From an uncultured beta proteobacterium (GTDB taxonomy: Bacteria > Pseudomonadota > Gammaproteobacteria > Burkholderiales > Rhodocyclaceae), in contig CAIYYE010000084.1 of assembly GCA_903930395.1 (NCBI GenBank), positions 1-12,870 on the forward strand: 12,870 nt of DNA, in the 5' to 3' direction. Position 1 is the stretch's first letter. Every line of letters starts with the position of its first letter. The notes beneath the pieces were generated by a model. It was not told the DNA's origin. It searched no databases and worked only from the letters and a program-made list of their open reading frames with translations. Positions 7,275-12,870 of the stretch are shown here, piece after piece. Position numbers and translations under genes: made by a program.

Positions 7275-8681
7275 TTACAGAACGTCGCGGACATCGGCGA
7301 AACGGCCGGCAATCGCCGCCGCTGCTGCCATCGCCGGGCTGACCAGATGGGTACGCCCACCCGGCCCCTGCCGACCTTCAAAATTGCGGTTCGAGGTCGA
7401 GGCACAACGCTCGCCCGGCTCCAGACGGTCGGCATTCATGGCCAGACACATCGAGCAACCCGGCTCGCGCCACTCGAAACCGGCGGCCAGAAAGACCTTG
7501 TCCAGACCTTCCGCCTCGGCCTGCCGCTTGACCAGACCAGAACCCGGCACAGCCAGGGCCAGCTTGACGGTGGCGGCGACATGGCGCCCCTTGAGGACGG
7601 ATGCCGCTTCGCGCAAATCCTCAATGCGCGAATTGGTACACGAACCGATGAAAACCTTGTCGATGGCGATCTCGTTGATCGGTGTATTGGGATTGAGACC
7701 CATGTACTGCAGGGCGCGTTCCATGCCTTCGCGCTTGACCGGATCGGCCTGCTTGGCCGGATCGGGAACCAGCGAATCGATGGCCACCACCATTTCCGGC
7801 GAGGTGCCCCAGGTCACTTGCGGGCGAATGTCTTCGGCCTTCAGCGTAACGACGCGGTCAAACTGGGCACCGGCGTCGGACTGCAGCGTGCGCCAGTAGG
7901 CCACGGCCTGGTCCCAGACTTCGCCCTTGGGCGAGAACGGGCGATCCTTGAGGTAATTGATGGTCTTGTCGTCAACGGCGACAAAACCCATGCGGGCGCC
8001 GCCTTCGATGGCCATGTTGCACAGGGTCATGCGCCCTTCCATGCTCAGGCCACGAATCGCGCTGCCACCGAATTCGATGGCATAGCCCGTACCGCCGGCC
8101 GTGCCGATGGTGCCGATGATGGCCAGCGCCACATCCTTGGCCGTGACGCCCTTGCCGAGCTTGCCTTCGACGGCGACCAGCATGGTCTTCGATTTCTTTT
8201 GCAGCAGGCACTGGGTGGCCAGCACATGCTCGACTTCCGAGGTGCCGATACCGTGCGCCAAGCAAGCGAAGGCACCATGCGTCGAGGTATGCGAATCGCC
8301 GCAAACCACGGTCATGCCGGGCAGTGTCGCGCCATTTTCCGGGCCGACGACATGGAGAATGCCCATGCGCTGATCCTTGAACGGAAAATAAGCCAGGGCA
8401 CCGACTTCGCGGATATTGGCGTCGAGCGTTTCGACCTGCTGACGCGAAATCGGGTCCTTGATACCTTCTTCCCAATGGTCGGTCGGCGTGTTGTGGTCCG
8501 GCGTCGCGACGATGGACGAGACACGCCAGGGCTTGCGGCCGGCCAGCTTGAGGCCTTCAAAAGCCTGCGGGCTGGTGACTTCGTGTACAAGGTGACGGTC
8601 GATGTAGAGAAGCGCCGTGCCATCATCTTCCTGATGGACAACGTGGTTCTCCCAAAGCTTGTCGTAAAGGGTCTTCGACAT
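7275..8681 (-). CDS. leuC: 3-isopropylmalate dehydratase large subunit
   Basis: Aconitase-family large subunit of isopropylmalate isomerase, acting with LeuD in leucine synthesis. The 468 residues compare with 466 in E. coli. It starts [15 protein letters not shown]. The three [4Fe-4S] ligands are in place: Cys348 in [13 protein letters not shown], and Cys409 and Cys412 in [11 protein letters not shown]. Other family marks are [24 protein letters not shown] (split across 126-149) and the closing [16 protein letters not shown]. No good Shine-Dalgarno precedes the ATG (the bases before it are TTTACGCACC), unlike leuB and the lipoprotein. It lies 30 bases after the MFS gene. No leucine-rich leader peptide or attenuator is visible there, so any dedicated promoter must lie inside the MFS gene or further upstream. 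Confidence 0.98.
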   Translation of the reverse strand: MSKTLYDKLWENHVVHQEDDGTALLYIDRHLVHEVTSPQAFEGLKLAGRKPWRVSSIVATPDHNTPTDHWEEGIKDPISRQQVETLDANIREVGALAYFPFKDQRMGILHVVGPENGATLPGMTVVCGDSHTSTHGAFACLAHGIGTSEVEHVLATQCLLQKKSKTMLVAVEGKLGKGVTAKDVALAIIGTIGTAGGTGYAIEFGGSAIRGLSMEGRMTLCNMAIEGGARMGFVAVDDKTINYLKDRPFSPKGEVWDQAVAYWRTLQSDAGAQFDRVVTLKAEDIRPQVTWGTSPEMVVAIDSLVPDPAKQADPVKREGMERALQYMGLNPNTPINEIAIDKVFIGSCTNSRIEDLREAASVLKGRHVAATVKLALAVPGSGLVKRQAEAEGLDKVFLAAGFEWREPGCSMCLAMNADRLEPGERCASTSNRNFEGRQGPGGRTHLVSPAMAAAAAIAGRFADVRDVL

Positions 8682-8711
8682 GGTGCGTAAAGTGAGCCGT
8701 AAAACGATGAA

Positions 8712-9899
8712 TTATTGCACAGGATCGCCGTTTTTTGCCCGATCCGGGCGGTCGACTTCAGTATTTGCCTTGACCCAGCCCCAGACCAGGACAAAGCCGG
8801 CCAGCGCAAACAGCGAACCGAGAGAGAAGGTCCAGCCGGACCCCAGCCAATCCCAGGTCCGGCCACTGATCAAGGCGCCCAGCAAGCCGCCGGCACCGAA
8901 CGACAGGCTGGAATAAAGTGCCTGCCCGCGCCCCTGCGCCCGACCGGGAAACCACTGGTTGACGGCGGCGATGGAAGCCGCGTGATAAGCCCCGAAAGTC
9001 AGGCCGTGCAAGAGCTGGACAAGAATCATGATGGCCGCCGACTCGACGCCCCAGCCCATGAGCAGAAAGCGGATGACGGCTGCAGCAAAACTGGCGAGCA
9101 GGATGGCACGTAGCGAAAATCTACGCGACAGCTTTGCCATGAGCATGAACACGACGATTTCCGCGACCACGCCGAGCGACCAGAGCAAGCCCACTTCGGT
9201 TTTCGAGTAGCCGTGGGCGTCGAGGTGAATCGAATAGAAAACGTAGAACGCTCCATGCGCCGCCGACATGGCGAAGCAGGCCGCCATCAGCGCGATGACT
9301 TTGGGCTGGCGCAGGATTTCGCCAATCGGCTGGCCGTCACGGGCATGCGGAACCGGCGGCGCCTCGGACAGGGCCAGGGCATAAAGCAAAATCCCGACAA
9401 GGATCGCCCAGCAGACCCAGAGCACACCAAGCGGCGAGGTCATGTCGAGGAGCGCACCGGTCCCCATCACGGCGACAATGAAACCGACCGAGCCCCAAAG
9501 GCGGATGCGGCTGTAGCGCCCGCGCTCCTCGCGCAGATGATCGAAAGTCAGGGTCTCGACCAGGGGCAGCGCGGCGCTCCAGAAGAAGGCGAGCACCGCC
9601 ATCGCCAGCAGCATGCCAGGCAGTTTGTCGAGCCAGAAAAAGGCGCTGAAGCCGGCCAGCCCGATGATGGCAGCGAGGCGGATGATGGCCAGGCGGCGAC
9701 CGAAACGATCGGCCAGCCAGCCCCAGAGGTTGGGACCAAAAAGACGCATCAACTGCATCTGCGACATCAGCAAACCGATGTCCCAGGCAGAAAAATTCAG
9801 TGACTGGAGATAGAGCCCGAAATAGGGCGAGAAGGCGCCGATGAAGGCGAAATAGAAGAAGTAGTAGCCCGAGAGGCGCCAGTAAGGCAAAGCATGCAT
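8712..9899 (-). CDS. MFS permease (HcaT / 3-phenylpropionate-type, MFS_1-like family)
   Basis: A 395-residue, 12-helix major facilitator in the inner membrane. The N-terminus LPYWRLSGYYFFYFAFIGAF and the following FSPYFGLYLQSL match the HcaT/LacY-like branch. Motif A between helices 2 and 3 is GWLADRFGRRL (60-70), and RIRLWGSVGF (131-140) is the conserved stretch of this branch. The central loop (about residues 180-200) and a second six-helix half follow. The substrate cannot be told from sequence; HcaT relatives carry phenylpropionate, but many betaproteobacterial members are uncharacterised. The ATG has no recognisable Shine-Dalgarno and lies inside one arm of a perfect inverted repeat. It is 40 bases after the YdcH-like gene and 30 bases before leuC. 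Confidence 0.85.
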   Translation of the reverse strand: MHALPYWRLSGYYFFYFAFIGAFSPYFGLYLQSLNFSAWDIGLLMSQMQLMRLFGPNLWGWLADRFGRRLAIIRLAAIIGLAGFSAFFWLDKLPGMLLAMAVLAFFWSAALPLVETLTFDHLREERGRYSRIRLWGSVGFIVAVMGTGALLDMTSPLGVLWVCWAILVGILLYALALSEAPPVPHARDGQPIGEILRQPKVIALMAACFAMSAAHGAFYVFYSIHLDAHGYSKTEVGLLWSLGVVAEIVVFMLMAKLSRRFSLRAILLASFAAAVIRFLLMGWGVESAAIMILVQLLHGLTFGAYHAASIAAVNQWFPGRAQGRGQALYSSLSFGAGGLLGALISGRTWDWLGSGWTFSLGSLFALAGFVLVWGWVKANTEVDRPDRAKNGDPVQ

Positions 9900-9922
9900 C
9901 CGGCTATTTTACCGGATGCATG
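9893..9922. promoter_or_regulatory. perfect 11-bp inverted repeat containing the MFS start codon
   Basis: Arms CATGCATCCGG (9893-9903) and CCGGATGCATG (9912-9922) surround an AT-rich loop of eight bases. The MFS ATG (9899-9897) is in the downstream arm on the minus strand. No T run follows, so it is not an ordinary terminator for the YdcH-like gene. It could hide the MFS start codon in the mRNA, or be a dimeric repressor site. The structure is seen directly; the role is inferred. Confidence 0.6.
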
Positions 9923-9939
9923 GTCGGGCGACGGGCCGA

Positions 9940-10206
9940 TCAGGCCTTGACGGATTCCTGGCCGGCGCGGAAGGCGAGCAGCAGGTGATAGATCTCGTCC
10001 TTGAGCTTGACGCGCTGCTTCTTCATGTCTTCGATGGTGAAATCGGCAACCGGCATGTCATGCTCTTCAAGGTCTTCGACCTTGCCGGTCAGGCGGCTGT
10101 AGGACGCGAACTGACGGGAAAAATAGGCGTTACCGACCTTCAACGTGTCAATGGCAGCCTTGAATTCCGGAAATTCCGAATATAAATCGTGGTGATCAAC
10201 CTGCAT
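9940..10206 (-). CDS. YdcH/DUF465-family small protein
   Basis: An 88-residue, highly charged helical protein that matches the YdcH/DUF465 (Pfam PF04325) pattern. It starts HHDLYSEFPEFKAAIDTLK, has the FSRQFASYSRLTGKVEDLEE middle, and ends in a Lys-rich helix MKKQRVKLKDEIYHLLLAF. Family members are short cytoplasmic coiled-coil proteins without an agreed function. A strong AGGGGGAAAT precedes the ATG. It lies 51 bases after aroC. The gap contains a GCCGC-GTTG-GCGGC hairpin (10230-10243), followed on the minus strand by TGATAATTG rather than a T tract; the GATAAT there could serve as a -10, but no convincing -35 is seen. Confidence 0.85.
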   Translation of the reverse strand: MQVDHHDLYSEFPEFKAAIDTLKVGNAYFSRQFASYSRLTGKVEDLEEHDMPVADFTIEDMKKQRVKLKDEIYHLLLAFRAGQESVKA

Positions 10207-10257
10207 ATTTCCCCCTATTGCAATTATCAGCCGCCAACGCGGCCTAAAAACGAAATA

Positions 10258-11358
10258 TTACGCGATTTTGCCGGCGATGCGCGGCGTTTGGCAGTCGACA
10301 TCGGCACACTGCGCCCGGTGGCGCAAGGCGTGGTCGATCAAGACCAGCGCCAGCATGGCTTCGGCAATCGGCGTCGCACGGATGCCGACACAGGGGTCGT
10401 GCCGTCCCTCGGTCGCCACTTCAATGGCTTTGCCCTGACGATCAATCGAGCGACGCGGCTGGGCAATCGACGAGGTCGGCTTAATCGCCATATTGACGAC
10501 GATGTCCTGCCCGGTCGAAATGCCGCCAAGTACGCCACCCGCATTGTTGGTCAGGAAACCTTGCGGCGTCATCTCGTCCCCATGCTCGCTGCCGCGCTGG
10601 GCCACCGACGCAAAGCCGGCGCCGACTTCAACGCCCTTGACGGCATTGATACCCATCATGGCGTAGGCGATTTCGGCATCGAGCCGGTCATAAACCGGTT
10701 CGCCCCAGCCCGGCGGGACGCCGGTCGCCGTCACGGTGATCTTGGCACCGACCGAATCGAGCGATTTGCGCAGGCTGTCCATGTAGCTCTCAAGCTCGGG
10801 CACCAGTGCGGCATTGGGCGCAAAGAAGGCGTTTTCGCGGATGTCGTTGGCCGACACAAAGGGAATATCGATCGGGCCGAGAGCGCTCATCCAGCCGCAA
10901 ATACTGACGCCATAGCGCTCAAGCAGCCACTTGCGGGCAATCGCCCCGGCGGCGACGCGCACCGCGGTCTCGCGAGCCGATGAACGGCCACCGCCGCGAT
11001 AATCGCGGAAGCCATATTTTTGCGTATAGGTGTAGTCGGCATGACCGGGGCGGAAGGTATCGGCAATATTGCCGTAATCCTTGCTGCGCTGGTCCTGATT
11101 GCGGATGAGCAGGCCGATTGGCGTGCCGGTCGTCTTGCCCTCGAACACGCCCGAGAGAATCTCCACCGTATCGGGCTCGCGGCGCTGCGTCACATGGCGC
11201 GAGGTGCCCGGCTTGCGACGATCCAGTTCGGCCTGGATATCGGCTTCGCACAGGGCCAGCCCGGGCGGGCAGCCATCGACGACACAACCGATCGCCGGGC
11301 CGTGCGACTCGCCAAAGGAAGTAACGGTAAACAGAGTGCCAAAAGTATTGCCGGACAT
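10258..11358 (-). CDS. aroC: chorismate synthase
   Basis: Converts 5-enolpyruvylshikimate-3-phosphate to chorismate using reduced FMN, the last shared step toward Phe, Tyr, Trp and folate. The 366 residues compare with 361 in E. coli. It starts [20 protein letters not shown], with the conserved His19 in [14 protein letters not shown]. The second catalytic histidine is His106 in [10 protein letters not shown], followed by the FMN/substrate signature [13 protein letters not shown] (120-132). The end contains the typical [15 protein letters not shown] stretch. There is no clear Shine-Dalgarno (bases before ATG: AACGCTGCTTCC). It comes 121 bases after the CBS-domain gene, past that gene's terminator, so it needs its own promoter in that short gap. 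I could not identify a convincing one. Confidence 0.98.
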   Translation of the reverse strand: MSGNTFGTLFTVTSFGESHGPAIGCVVDGCPPGLALCEADIQAELDRRKPGTSRHVTQRREPDTVEILSGVFEGKTTGTPIGLLIRNQDQRSKDYGNIADTFRPGHADYTYTQKYGFRDYRGGGRSSARETAVRVAAGAIARKWLLERYGVSICGWMSALGPIDIPFVSANDIRENAFFAPNAALVPELESYMDSLRKSLDSVGAKITVTATGVPPGWGEPVYDRLDAEIAYAMMGINAVKGVEVGAGFASVAQRGSEHGDEMTPQGFLTNNAGGVLGGISTGQDIVVNMAIKPTSSIAQPRRSIDRQGKAIEVATEGRHDPCVGIRATPIAEAMLALVLIDHALRHRAQCADVDCQTPRIAGKIA

Positions 11359-11439
11359 GGAAGCAGCGTTCTAATAGGGAAGCAGGGAGTTTACCATGCC
11401 CGGCCAAAGCCCTCCGGGAGCCGGCGCCAGGCACGAACG

Positions 11440-11466
11440 AAAAAAAGGCAGCCGAAGCTGCCTTTT
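11440..11466 (-). terminator. intrinsic terminator after the CBS-domain gene
   Basis: A 10-bp perfect stem, of which GGCAGC / GCTGCC is the GC core, closed by TTCG on the minus strand (an extra-stable UUCG tetraloop in RNA). The downstream arm runs into a stretch of seven T. It begins 14 bases past the CBS gene's stop and separates that gene from aroC. Confidence 0.92.
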
Positions 11467-11479
11467 CGTGGCATACCGT

Positions 11480-11926
11480 TCAGGCTTGTGGATCGGTCGG
11501 CCAGTTCTTGATATAGCTTTTGAGCATCTTGTTCTCGAAACCCTGCTCTTCGAGCACGGCCTTGGCCACATCGAGAAAGGAGATAACCCCCATGAGGGTA
11601 TCGTTCTCGAGCACCGGCAGATAGCGCGAACGCTTCTCGATCATCAGGCGACGCAGGTCGTTGGCTTCCATTTCGGGGAAGACAGTCACCGGATCGGTCA
11701 CCATGACGTCGCCGACCGTCAGGCTTTCGGCACATGCCGCCTTGCCCTTGAGCGCCTGGAGCACTTCGCGGAAGGTCAGCATGCCGACCATCTTGCCGCC
11801 ATCCATGACCACCAGCGAACCCACATCCAGTTCCGCCATGCTGTCGATGGCGAAGGCGAGAGATTGCTGAGGCGCCGCCGTGTACAGCGTACCGCCCTTG
11901 ACCCGAAGTATTTCCCGCACCTGCAT
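11480..11926 (-). CDS. two-CBS-domain protein
   Basis: A 148-residue soluble protein made of a tandem pair of CBS domains (about 6-60 and 74-125). Each shows the usual pattern of a hydrophobic strand, acidic turn and G-(V/M)-(I/L) strand: GSLVVMDGGKMVGMLTFREV in the first, and RYLPVLENDTLMGVISFLDV in the second. Such stand-alone CBS pairs bind adenine nucleotides and act as energy or redox sensors; the partner here is unknown. A GGGAGAG Shine-Dalgarno precedes the ATG. It is a single-gene unit: it has its own terminator downstream, and upstream a TATAAA with an adjoining palindrome. Nothing suggests a functional link to aroC. Confidence 0.9.
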   Translation of the reverse strand: MQVREILRVKGGTLYTAAPQQSLAFAIDSMAELDVGSLVVMDGGKMVGMLTFREVLQALKGKAACAESLTVGDVMVTDPVTVFPEMEANDLRRLMIEKRSRYLPVLENDTLMGVISFLDVAKAVLEEQGFENKMLKSYIKNWPTDPQA

Positions 11927-11947
11927 GACGCTCTCCCGAAACCGGCT

Positions 11948-11966
11948 TTTATAGATCGACCGATCT
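11948..11966 (-). promoter_or_regulatory. candidate -10 and 14-bp palindromic operator for the CBS-domain gene
   Basis: On the minus strand TATAAA (11953-11948) lies 21 bases upstream of the CBS gene's ATG. Directly next to it is the palindrome AGATCG-AC-CGATCT (11953-11966), which would sit in the promoter spacer. No good -35 is found at 16-18 bases. The palindrome may be a regulator site; the regulator is unknown. Confidence 0.35.
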
Positions 11967-12043
11967 TAGAACATCCTCTGGAATTCGGAAAGGCCAAAGA
12001 CGCCTGCCGTGCTGGGCGCCCACACGAAATCCGGCAAAACGAT

Positions 12044-12174
12044 AAATACTTCACACGTATTTGATAAATTTAACGGCATTCTCACTTGCGAAACGTCATA
12101 TCCCTCTATACACTTAGTTCTATCACCTATGGCATATATCGCTAGGATGCTTGGGTAGGCTTATTCCGCTAGCG
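12044..12174 (+). promoter_or_regulatory. AT-rich divergent intergenic region with candidate promoter and operator repeats for the HTH gene
   Basis: The 263-base gap between the CBS gene and the HTH gene is much richer in A/T than the rest of the window. It contains an inverted repeat AAATAC-TTCACAC-GTATTT (12044-12062) followed by a second GATAAAT. It also holds a weak promoter-like pair TTGCGA (12086-12091) and TATACA (12107-12112) with 15-base spacing. CGCTAG occurs at 12140-12145 and again 27 bases later in the palindrome CGCTAGCG (12167-12174), just before the HTH ribosome-binding site. The last pair could be an autoregulatory operator. No coding frame or RNA gene is recognisable. Confidence 0.35.
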
Positions 12175-12189
12175 TATGGAGATCGACTG

Positions 12190-12495
12190 ATGACCACTGT
12201 AAAAACCATCGAAAAGATCGATGCTCGCGAAATCCGTCGCAAGCTCGGCCTCAACCAGCAACAATTCTGGTCCACCCTGGGTGTCACGCAGAGTGGCGGT
12301 TCCCGCTATGAAAGCGGCCGCAACATGCCCAAGCCGGTGCGCGAACTGCTGCGCCTGGTCCATGTCGAGCAGGTCGATATCAAGAACATCAAGCGCGACG
12401 ACTGGGAAGTCGTCGAGTACCTCAAGTCACAGGAACCGGAACTGTTCAAGTCCCTGAAGAAGTCGGCGCGCGCCCACGCTAAAAAGGCCGCCTGA
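12190..12495 (+). CDS. small Xre-type helix-turn-helix regulator
   Basis: A 101-residue DNA-binding protein. Residues 12-54 form a Cro/CI-like helix-turn-helix: a first helix REIRRKLG, then QQQFWSTLG (23-31), then the recognition segment VTQSGGSRYESGRNMP (32-47). After it come RELLRLVHVEQ and a basic Lys/Ala-rich tail (KKSARAHAKKAA). The start is ATG 12190, chosen because GGAG lies eight bases upstream; the frame also opens at 12151, but without a ribosome-binding site. It resembles single-copy HTH proteins of betaproteobacteria with unknown targets. There is no toxin, phage or restriction partner beside it. It is the only plus-strand gene, with its own terminator, so it is a stand-alone unit and possibly self-regulated. 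Confidence 0.85.
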   Translation: MTTVKTIEKIDAREIRRKLGLNQQQFWSTLGVTQSGGSRYESGRNMPKPVRELLRLVHVEQVDIKNIKRDDWEVVEYLKSQEPELFKSLKKSARAHAKKAA

Positions 12496-12500
12496 TTTTT

Positions 12501-12514
12501 GCCCCGCAAGGGGC
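12501..12514 (+). other. GCAA-loop hairpin after the HTH gene stop
   Basis: GCCCC-GCAA-GGGGC five bases after the stop codon, the same 14 bases as after fimV (743-756). The T run lies before rather than after the stem, so it is not itself a terminator in either direction. The true terminator follows at 12529. Confidence 0.4.
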
Positions 12515-12528
12515 ACTGAGGATCGCAG

Positions 12529-12572
12529 CGGGCATCACGGGGAGACAATGACCCGGATGCCCGTTTGTTTTT
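12529..12572 (+). terminator. intrinsic terminator of the HTH gene, overlapping the convergent gene's 3' end
   Basis: A 12-bp stem with one bulged A: CGGGCATC-A-CGGG (12529-12541) pairs with CCCGGATGCCCG (12552-12563) across a 10-base loop, and TTTGTTTTT follows. This is a strong plus-strand rho-independent terminator. Bases 12535-12572 are also the last codons and stop of the minus-strand radical-SAM-like gene. On the minus strand no T run follows, so it would not end that gene's transcript. Confidence 0.85.
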
Positions 12573-12870
12573 CTATCTCGCCGGCAAAATCGAGCAACTC
12601 AGCCGCCGGCAGGGCGCTCAGCCGCGGCGCAGCCGGTTGCAGCGAAGGCCTCGCCAGACCATAGAGATGGACACCCGCGAGCTTTTCGGCGAGCGGCCGG
12701 AGCAACGCGCAATAGGCGTCGCGCGAAAGTGCCGATGGCGCCACGCCATCGAGGCCAAACCAGCAGGTCTGGATCCAGGTGGGTGCAAGCCCGGCGCATA
12801 TTTCGAGATTTCTTGCCACTTTTGCCGCTTGCCAAGGCACACCGTTGATTTCAGCAACCTCTTCCGCCAG
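12535..12870 (-). CDS. C-terminal part of a putative radical SAM protein (runs off the window)
   Basis: An open frame of 111 codons that enters from the right edge and ends at TGA 12537-12535. The text LAPTWIQTCWFGLDG followed by GVHLYGLARPSLQPAAPRL and SALPAAELLDFAGEIEKQTG resembles the C-terminal region of betaproteobacterial radical SAM/Fe-S oxidoreductase proteins that I recall ending in a similar 'LARPSxQPEAPRLSALPxxWL' pattern. The CxxxCxxC cluster would be upstream, outside the window, so the family cannot be confirmed here. Its last 11 codons lie over the plus-strand terminator of the convergent HTH gene. Confidence 0.6.
   Translation of the reverse strand: MAEEVAEINGVPWQAAKVARNLEICAGLAPTWIQTCWFGLDGVAPSALSRDAYCALLRPLAEKLAGVHLYGLARPSLQPAAPRLSALPAAELLDFAGEIEKQTGIRVIVSP

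Noticed and set aside
6469..8690. Plus-strand open frames of 476 and 479 codons opposite leuD, the lipoprotein gene and leuC
   Set aside because: Shadows of well-supported minus-strand genes; composition is biased and no domain is seen.
8720..8744. GGATCG/CGATCC inverted repeat at the end of the MFS gene as a possible leuC control element
   Set aside because: Six-base arms with a long loop inside coding sequence; likely chance and no alternative structure is evident.
12041..12070. Possible attachment site or horizontally acquired junction because of the AT-rich stretch
   Set aside because: No integrase, no repeat partner and normal GC-rich genes on both sides; ordinary promoter-region composition explains it.

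Overview
This window looks like a chromosomal core region of a GC-rich betaproteobacterium, most likely in or near the Rhodocyclales (Dechloromonas/Azonexus-like). That placement rests on gene order (leuC, small lipoprotein, leuD, leuB, asd, fimV, truA), protein similarity recalled from memory, and GC-rich codon use. No database search was possible. I see no phage, transposase, CRISPR array, tRNA or rRNA.

Almost everything is on the minus strand and reads from right to left. From position 11926 downward the order is: a two-CBS-domain protein with its own terminator; aroC (chorismate synthase); a YdcH/DUF465 small protein; an MFS permease; leuC; an entericidin-like lipoprotein; leuD; leuB; asd; a strong terminator; fimV; a small ECF-T-like membrane protein; and the first 43 codons of truA, cut by the window edge. 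At the right end a single plus-strand gene encodes a small Xre-type HTH regulator. It converges on the 3' end of a minus-strand gene that leaves the window and resembles the C-terminus of a radical SAM protein.

The genes fall into functional blocks. leuC and leuD form isopropylmalate isomerase and leuB the following dehydrogenase, so steps two and three of leucine synthesis are encoded together. asd adds the entry to Lys/Met/Thr and diaminopimelate synthesis, and aroC adds the last common step of aromatic amino acid synthesis. A small lipoprotein is translationally linked between leuC and leuD. The second block, fimV, ecfT-like and truA, mixes envelope/polarity and tRNA-modification functions and has its own candidate promoter after the asd terminator.

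Nothing here is clearly a new biological system. The parts most worth a second look are small: a perfect 11-bp inverted repeat that contains the start codon of the MFS gene; a four-copy heptamer repeat between leuD and leuB; a plus-strand terminator that overlaps the coding end of the convergent gene; an ECF-T-like protein that appears to lack the usual ATPase-coupling motifs and partners; and an 11-residue-repeat lipoprotein inside the leu operon.
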